The position numbers were made by a program, and so were the translations under genes. Of a stretch of DNA of 7,144 nt, positions 6,286 through 7,144 are shown piece after piece. This DNA comes from 1-14-0-20-39-34 sp043800545 (GTDB lineage: Bacteria > Patescibacteriota > Patescibacteriia > Magasanikbacterales > UBA922): positions 1 to 7,144 of the forward strand of contig JAZDMW010000040.1 in the NCBI GenBank assembly GCA_043800545.1, in the 5' to 3' direction. Position 1 is the first letter of the stretch. Each line of letters starts with the position of its first letter. The notes beneath the pieces were generated by a model that saw only the letters and a list, made by a program, of their open reading frames with translations, made no database searches and was not told the DNA's origin.

Positions 6286-6326
6286 AGTACAAATAGAGTT
6301 ATGAATAATATATGAATGATTGTACT
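6286..6326 (-). promoter_or_regulatory. Inverted and direct repeats in the hppA leader (possible operator or mRNA hairpin)
   Basis: AGTACAA (6286-6292) and TTGTACT (6320-6326) form a perfect 7-bp inverted repeat separated by 27 bp. Between them ATGAAT occurs twice with an 11-bp period (6301-6306 and 6312-6317). One arm touches the hppA ATG, so in RNA the arm pairing could reach the start codon. The repeats are directly visible; any regulatory role is inferred. Confidence 0.3.
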
Positions 6327-6327
6327 T

Positions 6328-6356
6328 AGATTAGCGGAAATAGGGAAAAAAATCAA
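6328..6356 (-). promoter_or_regulatory. Weak candidate promoter of hppA
   Basis: Minus strand: TTGATT (6356-6351), 17-nt spacer, TAATCT (6333-6328). The -35 matches 4 of 6 and the -10 only 3 of 6 positions, so this is the best-spaced candidate and not a firm call. Other AT-rich -10-like hexamers lie closer to the ATG but have no good -35. Confidence 0.35.
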
Positions 6357-6387
6357 GGTTCGTGTGGGGAAAACTAAAATTTGAACC
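6346..6387 (-). terminator. Weak possible terminator after the DUF4870 gene
   Basis: In the minus direction GGTTC (6387-6383) can pair with GAACC (6361-6357), followed by TTGA and seven T (6352-6346). The stem is only 5 bp, the loop is 21 nt, and the stop codon lies in the loop. It is far weaker than the other terminators here, so read-through into hppA is possible. Confidence 0.25.
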
Positions 6388-6724
6388 ATTCACCTGCAAA
6401 ATGACCAATATATGGGAGTTCCTTCATTTCACCATTCAATGCATTGATTATACCCATGATAAACAATACAAGAACGGCTATACTTACGAAAAAATAGAGA
6501 ACAAAACCAATTAGGATAATCATTAAAAAACTTGAAATCACCCATCCACCAATGCCAAAAATAAGAAGCACAAGACTTTGCTTTACATGAAATTTTACAA
6601 ATGGGCTGTCTTTTGCGTCTGTAAGTAGTGGAATAAAAAACAAAATATAGGCAACTACGGCCATCCCTCTGTTTTTTTCTGCATCCTTCGGGTCTCCATT
6701 CTGTGGTGATTGTTGTTCTGTCAT
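6374..6724 (-). CDS. DUF4870-type small membrane protein
   Basis: A 116-residue protein of unknown function in the inner membrane. The first 20 residues are polar (MTEQQSPQNGDPKDAEKNRG) and not a signal peptide. Three hydrophobic segments follow: about 21-34, 50-70 and 72-92. The FVKFHVKQSL motif (42-51) between segments 1 and 2 and the C-terminal GIINALNGEMKELPYIG (91-107) are what I recognise as DUF4870 (Tic20-like) hallmarks. Its length is normal for the family. The ATG at 6724 lies 16 nt after the stop of the upstream methyltransferase-like gene with no terminator between, so the two are probably co-transcribed. The stop is TAG. No biochemical role is established for the family that I can rely on. 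Confidence 0.85.
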   Translation of the reverse strand: MTEQQSPQNGDPKDAEKNRGMAVVAYILFFIPLLTDAKDSPFVKFHVKQSLVLLIFGIGGWVISSFLMIILIGFVLYFFVSIAVLVLFIMGIINALNGEMKELPYIGHFAGEWFKF

Positions 6725-6740
6725 AAAATACTCTTATTAA

Positions 6741-7144
6741 TTAAATATCTTCATTATTCTTTTTCCTTGCAATAATAACATACCCTTGAGATTCTATCCA
6801 CTTCCCCAGGGCATACATTTCGAGAAGGCTATAGAATTCTAGAAACGCGGAAGAAGCTGGATGAAATTTCTTTTTACAAAACAAAAAAAATCTATTGAGC
6901 ATACGAATGATTGGAAATTTCTTTTGTGCCTGGAGTGCAGGAGCCAGTTCATCCGGATGCACCATCATTTTAGCCCAAACCGTAGAATACATTCTTTCAA
7001 TAAAAAAATTTCGATCAGAAAACATTTTTATTAAATCATCTTTACTATACAAAGATATATGATATTCCTTATGAGGATCAGTATTTAATCCTCGAGATAG
7101 CAAATACTTTCGTATATATGCATGTTTTCCTAATTGAGATTCAC
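6741..7144 (-). CDS. C-terminal part of a probable SAM-dependent methyltransferase (5' end outside window)
   Basis: The frame is open from the window edge at 7144, so the gene starts beyond it; a TTG at 7103 is internal. About 133 residues are visible. The segment HKEYHISLYSKDDLIKMFSD, followed by RNFFIERMYS, resembles the closing part of class I SAM methyltransferases, where a strand with His is followed by a Tyr/Phe-Ser helix and a final strand. The end, LLEMYALGKWIESQGYVIIARKK, fits the last helix and strand (GxxxxxxARK) of that fold. The SAM-binding glycine motif would be upstream and is not visible, so the family is inferred from the tail alone and the substrate is unknown. It ends with TAA 16 nt before the DUF4870 gene. 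Confidence 0.55.
   Translation of the reverse strand, partial: ESQLGKHAYIRKYLLSRGLNTDPHKEYHISLYSKDDLIKMFSDRNFFIERMYSTVWAKMMVHPDELAPALQAQKKFPIIRMLNRFFLFCKKKFHPASSAFLEFYSLLEMYALGKWIESQGYVIIARKKNNEDI

Noticed and set aside
6361..6372. TGTGGGGAAAA near the hppA promoter as a third DnaA box
   Set aside because: It differs from TTATCCACA at more than one position and is not adjacent to a TTGAC-type -35 in the same arrangement.
1..7144. Alternative genetic code (TGA as glycine) as in Gracilibacteria or Absconditabacteria
   Set aside because: Conserved genes read through without in-frame TGA, and one gene uses TGA as its stop.

Overview
The window looks like chromosomal DNA from a low-GC bacterium, most likely a member of the Candidate Phyla Radiation (Patescibacteria, Parcubacteria-like). 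This placement is inferred from compact gene packing, A/T-rich codon use, mostly Shine-Dalgarno-less starts, and the style of the proteins: a short 671-residue IF-2, a DUF4870 protein with a characteristic C-terminus, and a membrane pyrophosphatase. No 16S or ribosomal protein marker is present to prove it. The standard code fits, since no in-frame TGA interrupts the conserved genes. All recognised genes lie on the minus strand, so transcription runs from high to low coordinates.

Layout in transcription order: (1) 7144-6741, the C-terminal part of a probable SAM-dependent methyltransferase, entering from outside the window; (2) 6724-6374, a small DUF4870 membrane protein 16 nt behind it, probably co-transcribed; (3) 6285-4306, hppA, a membrane ion-pumping pyrophosphatase whose residues mark it as the K+-independent, proton-pumping class; (4) 4191-3850, an unrecognised 113-residue protein with strong expression signals and different base composition; (5) 3742-1727, infB (translation initiation factor IF-2); (6) 1618-1295, trxA (thioredoxin); (7) 1190-1, gdhA-like glutamate dehydrogenase, whose C-terminus lies beyond the window.

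From hppA onward the genes appear to be single-gene transcription units. Each is followed by a hairpin-plus-T-tract terminator, and the next sigma-70-type promoter begins almost at once. The infB promoter is a perfect TTGACA-17-TATAAT. In front of both trxA and gdhA a perfect DnaA-box 9-mer (TTATCCACA) sits between the upstream terminator and the -35 element.

Functionally this is mostly housekeeping: translation initiation, thiol redox, glutamate/2-oxoglutarate interconversion, and pyrophosphate-driven membrane energisation. I see no CRISPR array, transposase, tRNA, rRNA, phage gene or recognisable defence system. The two most interesting items are the paired DnaA-box/promoter modules and the orphan 113-residue gene cassette. 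Neither is proof of a new system.
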